A stretch of 64,000 nucleotides of DNA from Anatilimnocola floriformis (GTDB taxonomy: Bacteria; Planctomycetota; Planctomycetia; Pirellulales; Pirellulaceae), in NCBI RefSeq assembly GCF_024256385.1, contig NZ_JAMLFW010000002.1:1984001-2048000 (forward strand), given 5' to 3'. Under the pieces are notes generated by a model. It was not told the origin of the DNA, did not search any database, and saw only the letters and a program-made list of their open reading frames with translations. A program made the position numbers and the translations under genes. Shown one piece after another: positions 17,833 to 25,821 of the stretch (positions are counted from its first letter, which is position 1; the number at the start of each line of letters is the position of its first letter).

Positions 17833-18702
17833 TTACGGTTTCGGCGCGATGCATTTCTCAACAAACCGCAGCAGCTCTTTGGTCGCTGCATCTTCGGGCA
17901 ATCCCAGGTCGGCGTTCAACTTGTTGTGCGTCGTTTCCTTGGCCCCAAACACCGTGACCGGCACCTCGGCTTTCTCCAGCACTTGGCCGAACCGGCGGGC
18001 CTGTGAGCTCACGTCAGGATGACCCGCTACGTGCAAGATAAGGAACGGCGGAATGTTCTTCCCCTTGGCGACATGTGTGACCGCGCTGAAGTCGAGGTGC
18101 TTCTTCGGATCGTTGCCGAACTTCACTCGATGGCCATACTCGGGCATCGCCAGGCCGTGGGCGAGATTGCGCATTTCCACCGTCGTGATGATGGCGGGAA
18201 TATCGTAGGTGTCGCCATCGACGGGAACGCAACCCTTGAGCACGGTGAACGGCACGCCCTCGGTTTTCAAGTAGCGATCGTCGGTACACAGGATCGCCGC
18301 GAGTTGTGCGCCGGCCGAATGGCCCATCACCAGAATCCGCTGCGGATCGCCACCGTGCGCGGCGATGTTCTTGTGAACCCAGCCAAGCGACTTGGCGACA
18401 TCGCCGATGAGCGTGCTCATATCGACGTGGGGCAGCAAGCGGTAGTTGGTCGAGACAAACACCAGTCCTTGCTCATTGAAAATCTTCGGCTTGATTTGCA
18501 CGTCGCTCTTATCGCCACCCTGCCAACCGCCACCGTGAATCCAGAAGACTACCGGCAGGTTCTTCGCCCCGGCCGGCGAATAGATATCGAGCACGTGCCG
18601 CTCGTGGCCGTTCTCGACATACGGAACATTCGTCTTCGGCAGCTGACCCTGCGCGAGCGACGCGAATTGGAGAAGAGCAAGCGTGAGGATGAACGTGCGC
18701 AT
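17833..18702 (-). CDS. secreted alpha/beta-hydrolase (esterase, BD-FAE type)
   Basis: 289 aa with a signal peptide ([19 protein letters not shown]). The oxyanion motif HGGGW is followed by the nucleophile elbow GHSAG (Ser near residue 130), the acid in AGHPDVSS (about 228) and the base in TTHNKL (about 258), giving a complete triad. The fold resembles the family of secreted feruloyl/acetyl esterases, so removal of acyl groups from polysaccharides is likely, but the substrate is not shown. The start is the ATG before the signal peptide; the frame is open much further upstream, across the LamG gene, without protein-like content. It is 23 bases downstream of the LamG-like gene. Confidence 0.88.
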   Translation of the reverse strand: MRTFILTLALLQFASLAQGQLPKTNVPYVENGHERHVLDIYSPAGAKNLPVVFWIHGGGWQGGDKSDVQIKPKIFNEQGLVFVSTNYRLLPHVDMSTLIGDVAKSLGWVHKNIAAHGGDPQRILVMGHSAGAQLAAILCTDDRYLKTEGVPFTVLKGCVPVDGDTYDIPAIITTVEMRNLAHGLAMPEYGHRVKFGNDPKKHLDFSAVTHVAKGKNIPPFLILHVAGHPDVSSQARRFGQVLEKAEVPVTVFGAKETTHNKLNADLGLPEDAATKELLRFVEKCIAPKP

Positions 18703-18725
18703 GAGGTGAACCTTTCGCAGGACAA

Positions 18726-19382
18726 CTACGGCTTGAGGAATTGTGAAGGCTTGAGGACCGTCGGCGAGACGCGAATCAGGCGGACCGCTCCCTGGAACCA
18801 ATGAACTTTGTTGAAGCGACAGCCGATCGAAGTTTGCCCTTTGCTGAGTTGCATGAATTTCATTTCCGCCGCCAATTCCTCTTGGCCATTCACGTAATGC
18901 GTCATCGTCTTCCCATCGACAACCACGGCAGCGTGATACCAACGATCGCACGGATGCGGCGAGTCCTTGGCAAACAGGGTTTGCTTTCCCGCCGAGGTTT
19001 GCACGTAGGTATCGAGAAACCACTGATCGTCAACTGGCAACCGCGTTTCAAACAGCAACCGGTCTTCTCCTTCGGCTGGCTGAAAATGCAAAAACCGCTG
19101 CTCCTTCGGCCCTTTCGACGCTGGCCGAAAAATCACTTCGGCAGTAAACACCGGCCAGCCCGCAAGTGGATTGCTGTCGACAAACAGAGCATCGTCTTGG
19201 CCGTTGAACTCGACTGCTTTTCCTTGCTCGGTTTCAATCACCTTCGGCTTACCGACCACGGTTACGCGCGCCCCGCCGATCGATTCCAGATTGTCGATCT
19301 TCCAAGTGACGGCCGTCGGCTCGGCAGCGATTGCCGCACTGCTGGCGATGACCAGATACACAACAAGAGCAGCGCGAACCAT
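18726..19382 (-). CDS. secreted LamG/concanavalin-A-like protein
   Basis: 218 aa, signal peptide about 1-20. The pattern is that of a LamG/jelly-roll domain: [20 protein letters not shown], then FTAEVIFRP, FDxxxV-like [24 protein letters not shown] and [20 protein letters not shown]. Such domains bind carbohydrates or other surface ligands. The ATG of MVRAALV was chosen because it begins the signal peptide. It precedes the esterase gene in the same transcript, suggesting a secreted polysaccharide-acting pair. Confidence 0.82.
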   Translation of the reverse strand: MVRAALVVYLVIASSAAIAAEPTAVTWKIDNLESIGGARVTVVGKPKVIETEQGKAVEFNGQDDALFVDSNPLAGWPVFTAEVIFRPASKGPKEQRFLHFQPAEGEDRLLFETRLPVDDQWFLDTYVQTSAGKQTLFAKDSPHPCDRWYHAAVVVDGKTMTHYVNGQEELAAEMKFMQLSKGQTSIGCRFNKVHWFQGAVRLIRVSPTVLKPSQFLKP

Positions 19383-19540
19383 GGAGAGGCTCAGGTTCAA
19401 ATGATGAAAACAGAACCGCGGATAGGATAATGCATTCGCGAACACGTTTCTTGCGAAAAAATTTCACGAGTGCGAACTCTTCATGGTTGTGAGTTGCCGA
19501 TGTCCGGCAGCTGCAGTCCAAAACCTGGGGAGTCTTTCAC

Positions 19541-20377
19541 GTGTTCGCCACTCATCTCTACGCGATCGCACCCGTCGAGTTGCGGCGTCAATTGCTCGAC
19601 CGCACGTACAATGCCTTTTCCGTGCATTGCCCAATCTTTCCGCTTGCGGCCAAGCTGCAGCAGCTGGACGTGGAAGTTCAAGTTCATCCGCTCACCGGCC
19701 CCGATCGCGGCGTTCATCTCGTCAACCATGAAATCGAGCGGGTTGGTCTGCAGGGGGCCGCGCTGCCGATTTTGCAATCGACCGGTGTGATTGCGGTGGA
19801 TGGGAACAAACGCACCCGGTTCCCGGGGATGTTTGATCCAGCCGACGGTGGTTCTGGTTGGACTCCGTACGCTGACGGCGTGCATGTGCTGGTTGCGTCG
19901 CCCGACGATGAGGCGTCGACGCTGCAAGCTGCCTTGGACCGGTTGCCTGCGAACACGATCTACGTGCCCCAGCAGTCTTTGGGCTTGGACTTTTACGATC
20001 ATCAGAAGCTGTTCAAGTCGGCTGCTGCGGTGGTGTGTGACGAAGACCACCTGGCTGAGATGGTGAAACAATCCGACCCGGTTGCAGCGCTGACGGATCT
20101 GCTCGACCGCGGCGTGCTGGCTCCCGTTGTTGCGTTGGGCCGCGATCGGAATTGGTCGGCCATCGCCGGCCAAACCCGAACGACCTTGGCAGCGGAGGTC
20201 TCGCCGCAGGATCGCCTGGCGCGGCTGCTGGCACTGGTGGCCGAACGGATTGGCGATGGCCAAGTTCTCAATGCGGCGCTGCTGGCTGCTCTGCTGGAAC
20301 TCGACAACGCGGCGGTCCCGGAAGCTGTCGGGGTTGCAGGATCTTTCCTGGCAGCGGTGAACGCCCTCTGGTCGTAA
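19541..20377 (+). CDS. protein of unknown function, 278 aa
   Basis: Soluble, no signal peptide or membrane span. The start is a GTG with GGGGAG 8 bases upstream. I do not recognise the family. The N-terminal third (ELRRQLLDRTYNAFSVHCPIFPLAAKL) is followed by an alpha/beta-looking part with NKRTRFPGMFDPADGG and ADGVHVLVASPDDEASTLQAAL, weakly reminiscent of a sugar-kinase-like fold but without a clear catalytic motif. The last 60 residues are Ala/Leu-rich helix. Codon use matches neighbours, and the opposite-strand frame over the same DNA is low-complexity and not protein-like. It is divergent from the LamG gene. Confidence 0.65.
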   Translation: MFATHLYAIAPVELRRQLLDRTYNAFSVHCPIFPLAAKLQQLDVEVQVHPLTGPDRGVHLVNHEIERVGLQGAALPILQSTGVIAVDGNKRTRFPGMFDPADGGSGWTPYADGVHVLVASPDDEASTLQAALDRLPANTIYVPQQSLGLDFYDHQKLFKSAAAVVCDEDHLAEMVKQSDPVAALTDLLDRGVLAPVVALGRDRNWSAIAGQTRTTLAAEVSPQDRLARLLALVAERIGDGQVLNAALLAALLELDNAAVPEAVGVAGSFLAAVNALWS

Positions 20378-20680
20378 GCCAAACGGCACTTCTCGGCCGA
20401 GTCCGAAAAAAACCGGCAAAACCTCGGCCTGAAGTAGGCAGTTGCTTTATCAGGAGAAAAACGTCCGTAAGCCCAAATCCGAGATGCGTTGGGTAACATT
20501 TCCACCCCGCCGGGCCATTCCTTATCACACCCGGGAAAAAGTTGACATAAAGCTGATTTGATGGTTATCATCCCGGTTGCGGTTACCCGTGCTGCCACTG
20601 AGTGCCGCCCTGCCTAGGCCATTCAACTGCCGCCCTCCCCGCCTGATTCGCGATTTGCTGCGAGTATGAAGGAGTTGAAA
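20378..20680. other. intergenic region and leader of the DUF1549/1553 gene
   Basis: About 300 bases with no ORF of note. The useful content is the sigma-70-like promoter at 20542-20571 and a leader of roughly 100 bases ending in the ribosome site AAGGAG (20670-20675 area). Confidence 0.6.
20542..20571 (+). promoter_or_regulatory. sigma-70-type promoter
   Basis: A perfect -35 box TTGACA (20542-20547), an 18-base spacer and TATCAT (20566-20571, five of six). It is the best housekeeping promoter I saw in the window and would drive the DUF1549/DUF1553-DUF1501 pair. Confidence 0.65.
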
Positions 20681-22837
20681 GTGAAGCGTTTTGGCTTTCT
20701 CTGCCTGTCTCAATTAGCACTGACTTTGCTGACCTTAGCGATGGTCACGCCGGTTCAGGCTGCAGGTCGCGTGGATGAACTAATTGCCGAAGCTAACAAG
20801 GCCGCCGGCCTGAAGTTGCCGCAGCAACCCGTGGTGGACGATGCCACGTTTATTCGCCGCATTTATGTGGACATGATCGGCCGCATTCCGACCGAGGGCG
20901 AGGTCCGCGAGTTCGCCTCAATGCCGCCCAACGGCCGCCGCGAAAAACTAATCGACAAACTGCTGAAAGACGGCCGGTTCACCGACCGCTGGACGATTTT
21001 CTTCGCCGATATGCTTCGCATGCGTTCGAACGCCACCGGCGGCCAAGCGATGATCGCTTACGTCCACCAAGCCATTGAGCAGGGCATGCCTTACGACGAG
21101 CTCGCCCGTCGACTGATCTCGATCAACGGCAAGGCCGGCAAGATTCCCGAAGCGGGTTTTGTCCTTTCCGACGAAGCCGATCCCCTAGCCATGGCAAGCA
21201 TTACGTCGCAAGTGTTCCTCGGCGTGCGGATCGCTTGTGCTCAGTGCCACGACCACCCGTTCGACGTTTGGACTCGCAAAGACTTCTACGACTTGGCTGC
21301 TTACTTCGGCAAGACTCGCCGCTATGAAAGTCAGCTGACCAAGGTCGTCTACTCGACCGAAATGGACCAAACGGCCATCCTCTGGCCGCCGGAAGGCGAA
21401 GTCCCCGCCAAGGATCGTAAACCGCTCAATCCGCGGTTCCCGTTCGCGCTCGACAAGTTCACCGCCAAGCCGAAGCACATCGTGCGAATGGAAGCAGTTC
21501 GCAAAGCCAAGGCCGACGCGATCGCTGCCACCAAAAAGGGCCCGAGCATCGACGATCTGCTGGCCGAATCGTCGGTCAACGCCACGCAAGTCGCCGCCGG
21601 CAAGATCGGCGAAACGGGTTCCGCCAAGGAGACCAAAAAGGACCTCCGCGGTATCGACATTCAAGGAAGCTTGTATAAGAAGAGCGACTACCGCGAGCAG
21701 TTGGCCGATTCGATCACCGCGCCGGGCAACCGCTACTTCAGCCGCTCATTTGTCAACCGCGTGTGGAAGACGCTGATCGGCCGTGGCTTTGTCGAACCGG
21801 TCGATGATTTCCGCGAGGACAATCCTGCCGTTCATCCAGCCGCCATGGATTACCTCGCCGATGAATTTGTCGCCAGCGACTACGACCTGCGGTCGCTCGT
21901 CCGTCTGGTAGTGACCAGCGATGCTTATCAACGCGCCCACGCACCGCGCGAAGCCGACGAACTGACCCGCATGGAAATGGAAACGAACATGCTCGCCACG
22001 CCAATGCGGCGAATGATTGCCGAAGCGCTGTTCGACAGCGTGATCACGGCGGGCCACTTGTTCGGCCAAAAGCACTCGCCGGGCAAGAACGAAAAGACCA
22101 TCTACGAAAAGATCCGCGTCGCGAAGGCTGGCACCGGCAAACCGGGCGACCTTGCCAAGGCCGGCTCACTGGTCGCTGGCGGTAACAATCCCGCGATGAT
22201 GGCGGGAGGAATGGCCGGCATGAACGCACCCATGGCGATGGCTGGCGGCGGTTACGCTCTCGAAAACGCGATTGAAGTCGACTTCGGCGCCGTGCTGCGA
22301 GAAGCAGCCAAGGACGAAGTGGAAGTTGAAGCGATGCAGGCCCAGTCGCGTGAAGAAATCGAAGCGATGCGGATGCAACGTGAAGGTGGCAACAACCGGA
22401 TGCAGTATGAAGAGAAGACGATCGCCAAGGTGATCGACGACAACCCCTCGTACAACACTTCGCTGCGGATGCAATCGCCGGCCCCGAACGGCCACTTTCT
22501 GCAAGTGTTCGGCCAGCCGAACCGTAGCGACCTGGGCGATCTGCGCGACGACACCGCCAACATGCGGCAAGCCCTGATGATGCTCAACGGCAAGTTTGCC
22601 CACGAAGCCGCCCGCGTCGGCGATCTCGAACCGATGCACAAGCTCCTCACCGGCAAGGCCCCCGACCTCGACGCCGCCGTGAAGCTCGCTTACCTCGAAA
22701 TCATGACTCGCCGCCCCTCGGCGGAAGAACTGACCGAAGCCAAAGAAATCATCGCCGGCGGCGCTAACCCGCTCGAAGGTATGGCCGACCTGCGTTGGGT
22801 CCTGCTCAACTGCAACGAATTCCGTTTCCTGCCTTAA
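20681..22837 (+). CDS. DUF1549/DUF1553 protein with Met-rich insert
   Basis: 718 aa from a GTG with AAGGAG 6 bases upstream; the ATG five codons earlier contains that site and is less likely. A signal peptide follows (ending TPVQAA). DUF1549 covers about 35-240 (FIRRIYVDMIGRIPTEGEV; CAQCHDHPFDVW near 187, a CxxCH pattern). DUF1553 covers the rest (NRVWKTLIGRGFVEPVDDF; LLNCNEFRFLP at the end). Between its halves, around residues 490-600, is an insert rich in Met and Gly (MMAGGMAGMNAPMAMAGGG) followed by a charged helix, absent from the paralogue at 11025. The DUF1501 partner follows. Function is unknown; location is extracytoplasmic. Confidence 0.9.
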   Translation: MKRFGFLCLSQLALTLLTLAMVTPVQAAGRVDELIAEANKAAGLKLPQQPVVDDATFIRRIYVDMIGRIPTEGEVREFASMPPNGRREKLIDKLLKDGRFTDRWTIFFADMLRMRSNATGGQAMIAYVHQAIEQGMPYDELARRLISINGKAGKIPEAGFVLSDEADPLAMASITSQVFLGVRIACAQCHDHPFDVWTRKDFYDLAAYFGKTRRYESQLTKVVYSTEMDQTAILWPPEGEVPAKDRKPLNPRFPFALDKFTAKPKHIVRMEAVRKAKADAIAATKKGPSIDDLLAESSVNATQVAAGKIGETGSAKETKKDLRGIDIQGSLYKKSDYREQLADSITAPGNRYFSRSFVNRVWKTLIGRGFVEPVDDFREDNPAVHPAAMDYLADEFVASDYDLRSLVRLVVTSDAYQRAHAPREADELTRMEMETNMLATPMRRMIAEALFDSVITAGHLFGQKHSPGKNEKTIYEKIRVAKAGTGKPGDLAKAGSLVAGGNNPAMMAGGMAGMNAPMAMAGGGYALENAIEVDFGAVLREAAKDEVEVEAMQAQSREEIEAMRMQREGGNNRMQYEEKTIAKVIDDNPSYNTSLRMQSPAPNGHFLQVFGQPNRSDLGDLRDDTANMRQALMMLNGKFAHEAARVGDLEPMHKLLTGKAPDLDAAVKLAYLEIMTRRPSAEELTEAKEIIAGGANPLEGMADLRWVLLNCNEFRFLP

Positions 22838-22842
22838 ATTTT

Positions 22843-22940
22843 GGGAGGGCGAGGCTCCCGCCGAGCCGCGCCGGTCGAAAGCAATCGCCGGCAACCCTCA
22901 ATATTTCACCGTTACGGCTCGGCGGGAGCCTCGCCCTCCC
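22843..22940 (+). repeat. 98-bp inverted-repeat element, copy 1
   Basis: Two perfect 26-bp arms (22843-22868 and 22915-22940, beginning GGGAGGGCGAGG) flank a 46-base spacer. A second copy in opposite orientation is at 60070-60167 with the same spacer length; I count 84 of 98 matching positions, including most of the first half of the spacer. It lies between the DUF1549/1553 and DUF1501 genes and encodes nothing. It looks like a small dispersed element (REP or MITE class). Confidence 0.85.
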
Positions 22941-22977
22941 GACTAAGAACCACGAACCTTTCCCCAGGAGTTTTCCC

Positions 22978-24243
22978 ATGACTGGTTGCCTCGATTATCG
23001 AATGTCGCGCCGGGCCATGTTGGCCGCGAGTGGTGTTGCCTCGGCTTCGCTCCTGGGCATGAACGTGCCGAGCCTGCTCGCTGCGGCGGGCAAGGATCAC
23101 CTCGCCAAAGCCGAACACGTGATTCTGTTTCACAACGGCGGCGGCATGTCGCACATCGATACGTTCGATCCCAAGCCGGGTCGGCCGACCGGCGGCGAGC
23201 TCGCCCCGATCAACACCAGCGCCAGCGGCGTGCAGATCTCCGAGATCTTCCCGCTCCTCGCCAAGCAGATGCATCATTGCTCGATCATCCGCTCGGTCGC
23301 CGGCACGCAGGGTGATCACGGCCGCGCGACGCATCACGTCTCGACGAGCTACCTGCCGTTCCCCAACTTGATTTATCCCGGCATCGGCTCGGTCGTTTCC
23401 CATGAACTGCCGAAGCTCGGCGATCTGCCGGCCTTCATCACCATCAGCGGCAACGCTCACCGCGCTGGCTATCTCGGCCAGAAGTGCGAAGCCTACTTCG
23501 TGCCGCAACCGGGCGACAAAGATCCTTACCTGGCCTTCCCCGAAGGAATCGCCGAGGTCCGTGGCAACAAGCGGCTGGAGACTCTGGAGCGGTTCAACAC
23601 GCGTTTCCAAGGGACCAACAAAGACGAACGCCTGACGAGCACGAAGACCAGCATCGACGAAGCCGTCAAGCTGATGCGCAGCCCGGCCCTCGAAGCCTTC
23701 GAATTCAGCAAGGTGAAGCCGGAAACCATCGAACGCTACGGCAACAACGCCTTCGGCCGCGGCTGCTTGCTCGCCAAGCGACTTGTCGACAAGGGGGTGC
23801 GGTTCATTCAGATCAATCGCGGCGGTTACGACACCCACATGAACGTTTTCCCCGCGATGCGCAATCACGGCGAAGTGATGGACTCGGGCATGGCTTCGCT
23901 GATTCAAGACCTGGCCGATTCGGGCCAGCTCTCGAAGACGCTGGTGCTGATGATCAGCGAGTTCGGCCGCACGCCCGTCATCAACAAGGACGCCGGCCGC
24001 GATCACTGGGCCTCGGTCTTCAGTGTGTTCATCGCCGGCGGCAGCATCAAGGGCGGCACGGTCTACGGCTCGTCGGACGAAGACGGCGCTCACGCCAAAG
24101 ACAACCCGGTGAAGGTGCAAGACATCCACGCCACGGTCTGCCAACAGCTGGGCATCGACCACAACAAGGAAGTCATGACCCCACTCCGCCGCCCGATGAA
24201 GCTCGTCGACAACGGCACCCCGATCAGCGGTTTGATCTCGTAG
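22978..24243 (+). CDS. DUF1501 protein
   Basis: 421 aa. The N-terminus MSRRAMLAASGVASASLLG is a twin-arginine-like export signal. DUF1501 landmarks: FHNGGGMSHIDTFDPKPG, NRGGYDTHMN and SEFGRTPVINKDAGRDHW. The ATG has AGGAG 7 bases upstream; frames starting earlier would translate the inverted-repeat element. It is the partner of the preceding DUF1549/1553 gene, 140 bases away, with the repeat element in between. Its substrate is unknown. Confidence 0.92.
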   Translation: MTGCLDYRMSRRAMLAASGVASASLLGMNVPSLLAAAGKDHLAKAEHVILFHNGGGMSHIDTFDPKPGRPTGGELAPINTSASGVQISEIFPLLAKQMHHCSIIRSVAGTQGDHGRATHHVSTSYLPFPNLIYPGIGSVVSHELPKLGDLPAFITISGNAHRAGYLGQKCEAYFVPQPGDKDPYLAFPEGIAEVRGNKRLETLERFNTRFQGTNKDERLTSTKTSIDEAVKLMRSPALEAFEFSKVKPETIERYGNNAFGRGCLLAKRLVDKGVRFIQINRGGYDTHMNVFPAMRNHGEVMDSGMASLIQDLADSGQLSKTLVLMISEFGRTPVINKDAGRDHWASVFSVFIAGGSIKGGTVYGSSDEDGAHAKDNPVKVQDIHATVCQQLGIDHNKEVMTPLRRPMKLVDNGTPISGLIS

Positions 24244-24260
24244 ATTCAGTATGGCCTGTA

Positions 24261-24282
24261 GCACGAACCCCTAGGTTCGTGC
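24261..24282 (+). terminator. hairpin after the DUF1501 gene
   Basis: GCACGAACC pairs perfectly with GGTTCGTGC over a 4-base loop, 17 bases past the stop codon. It is a likely terminator or small palindromic repeat. Confidence 0.6.
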
Positions 24283-24303
24283 GCCAGGTCCTTGAATAGC
24301 GCG

Positions 24304-24600
24304 ATGAACAAACCGCGAAAGAACGCCGCCCCGTTGCTCATTGCCATCGGGCTCTTGCTCCTCCCGGTGTTATACATGGGGAGCTACTTCGCGTTGGTAG
24401 TGCCAGGCTGCCAAGGGTGGCGGAACAGCATCATGCCGCCCTACCGACCTCCCTATCGAATGGGCGGAAGGTGGTCGTCGTCGGTCTACTGGCCGCTGGA
24501 ACAGATCGACCGAAGGATAAGGCCGAATGCGTGGCGATTTGTGCTGCCAGACGGTACAGTATCGCCATCTCAGGGCGGGCAAATTCCTGGTCCTACATGA
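24304..24600 (+). CDS. small membrane-anchored hypothetical protein
   Basis: 98 aa. One transmembrane segment near the N-terminus (APLLIAIGLLLLPVLYMGSYFALVV), then a Pro/Arg-rich tail with WPLEQIDRRIRPNAW. I recall similar short proteins in planctomycetes, but no function is known. The ATG has no obvious ribosome site. Its stop overlaps the start of the next gene (ATGA), indicating a coupled pair. Confidence 0.7.
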   Translation: MNKPRKNAAPLLIAIGLLLLPVLYMGSYFALVVPGCQGWRNSIMPPYRPPYRMGGRWSSSVYWPLEQIDRRIRPNAWRFVLPDGTVSPSQGGQIPGPT

Positions 24601-24815
24601 TTCGTTATTTGGGCAACATCTTCGGCCTAATTTTCAGCGTCTTGCTAGGCGCTGGAGTCGCGCAATTATGCGTCAATCCAATCAGTAGCGGGTGGTTTTC
24701 GGAATATGAGTTATTTCGCTATTTCCTGCTGCCGCCGATCGTCGGGGCATTTGCTGGGGCAATCTCCTGGAAACTGCTGTGGAGACACGGAGTAGACGTA
24801 AACAACTCGCGATAG
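24597..24815 (+). CDS. small two-span membrane protein
   Basis: 72 aa. Two hydrophobic stretches (IFGLIFSVLLGAGVAQL and YFLLPPIVGAFAGAISWKLLW) predict two membrane spans. The ATG overlaps the preceding stop by four bases. The family is not recognised. It is convergent with the 24828-25148 gene, 12 bases away. Confidence 0.6.
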   Translation: MIRYLGNIFGLIFSVLLGAGVAQLCVNPISSGWFSEYELFRYFLLPPIVGAFAGAISWKLLWRHGVDVNNSR

Positions 24816-24827
24816 TCGTGTGAGCGC

Positions 24828-25148
24828 TCACTTCCGCACTGGAGGCCAGGAGTAGGGAGGCGCTTTGGGAAACGTGGCCGTCGTCTGCTGGCCGCTGGCA
24901 GTCCAAGTCTGAAATCCGTGCGGATTGACGATGGCTTTCAAGTCGTCCGCAGTGACTGTAATTGCCTGGCCATCGTCGGTAACTGCAACTCCTTTGTTGC
25001 GGAGAAATTGATCCTGCACTCGGATTTTCCAATCGGTTCGCACGGCCGCGCTGCGGAGCTGCACTTCATCACGCCGCGATCGGTATAGCGCGAAGACCAG
25101 GCCAAGAACCAACAGCAGCCAGAACAGGTCCCGTAGATTGAGTTTCAT
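24828..25148 (-). CDS. membrane-anchored hypothetical protein
   Basis: 106 aa. N-terminal anchor (LRDLFWLLLVLGLVFALY) followed by a short charged helix and a soluble tail (VAVTDDGQAITVTADDLKAIVNPHGF). The opening MKLNLRDLFWLLLV is a form I associate with several planctomycete hypothetical proteins. No function is known. It converges on the two-span protein gene. Confidence 0.65.
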   Translation of the reverse strand: MKLNLRDLFWLLLVLGLVFALYRSRRDEVQLRSAAVRTDWKIRVQDQFLRNKGVAVTDDGQAITVTADDLKAIVNPHGFQTWTASGQQTTATFPKAPPYSWPPVRK

Positions 25149-25268
25149 GACCGACCCTTGGAATTCGAGTTCGGAATATCAGTCGCAAACTGCGAACTTT
25201 ACTTCAATGAACCGGCGAATGCTTCACGGAGATCGGGCAGTAATCTAAAGATTGTTATTTGGAATATG

Positions 25269-25766
25269 TCAGCTGCCGACGTACGTCGCAATTGCACTGC
25301 GAAACTCTGCAAGGTCCGCCTCAAGCATTCCTAGTGATGTTTCGGAAGCCTCCAGAGTCACGGTCGATTGCGCGGATGGTGAGGCGGTACCACTCGGCGT
25401 AGAGGCCCACGCCTCCACTCGGTATGAGTTAAGGCCACGCCGTGTGAAACGCAAGGGAACCTTTGGGGCGGCCGCCCTCGCTGCAGAGTACGACGGGAAG
25501 CAAAAACTATCCAGCAGATTCCGACGTGCTAAATCATCTGCCAGCTGCGAAATGATATCGAGCTGTCCCTCGACAACCTGCTCGCCCCCAATGTTGTCCA
25601 GGCAGCTATCGATCCTTACCACAATCCATGCGCCTTCAGTATCGGGCCACATAACACGTAGCGGAGTAATGCTAATGAGATCTTTGTCGTAGTGTCTTAC
25701 AACGCGAAGGGTAATGCCCTGAAAGCATAAATACCCCTCATTGTCTAAGAATAGATCGCCTGTCAT
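25269..25766 (-). CDS. protein of unknown function, 165 aa
   Basis: Soluble protein with GAAGGG about 7 bases before the ATG. The N-terminal half is beta-rich (YLCFQGITLRVVRHYDKDLISITPLRVMW) and the C-terminal end is a helix (SLGMLEADLAEFRSAIATYV). The family is not recognised. Base composition is somewhat less GC-biased at third positions than the large operon next to it. It lies 55 bases upstream of, but outside, the TPR/ExbBD cluster, past that cluster's last gene. Confidence 0.6.
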   Translation of the reverse strand: MTGDLFLDNEGYLCFQGITLRVVRHYDKDLISITPLRVMWPDTEGAWIVVRIDSCLDNIGGEQVVEGQLDIISQLADDLARRNLLDSFCFPSYSAARAAAPKVPLRFTRRGLNSYRVEAWASTPSGTASPSAQSTVTLEASETSLGMLEADLAEFRSAIATYVGS

Positions 25767-25821
25767 CTGCTGGCCCTTCTGCGCCAGTTTAGGACTTTTC
25801 GACGCGTTCCATCAGGCTAGC

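Noticed and set aside
19481-20419. Minus-strand frame of 312 codons over the 278-aa unknown gene
   Set aside because: Low-complexity Arg/Gln-rich translation without a ribosome site; the plus-strand frame has a good site and normal codon use.
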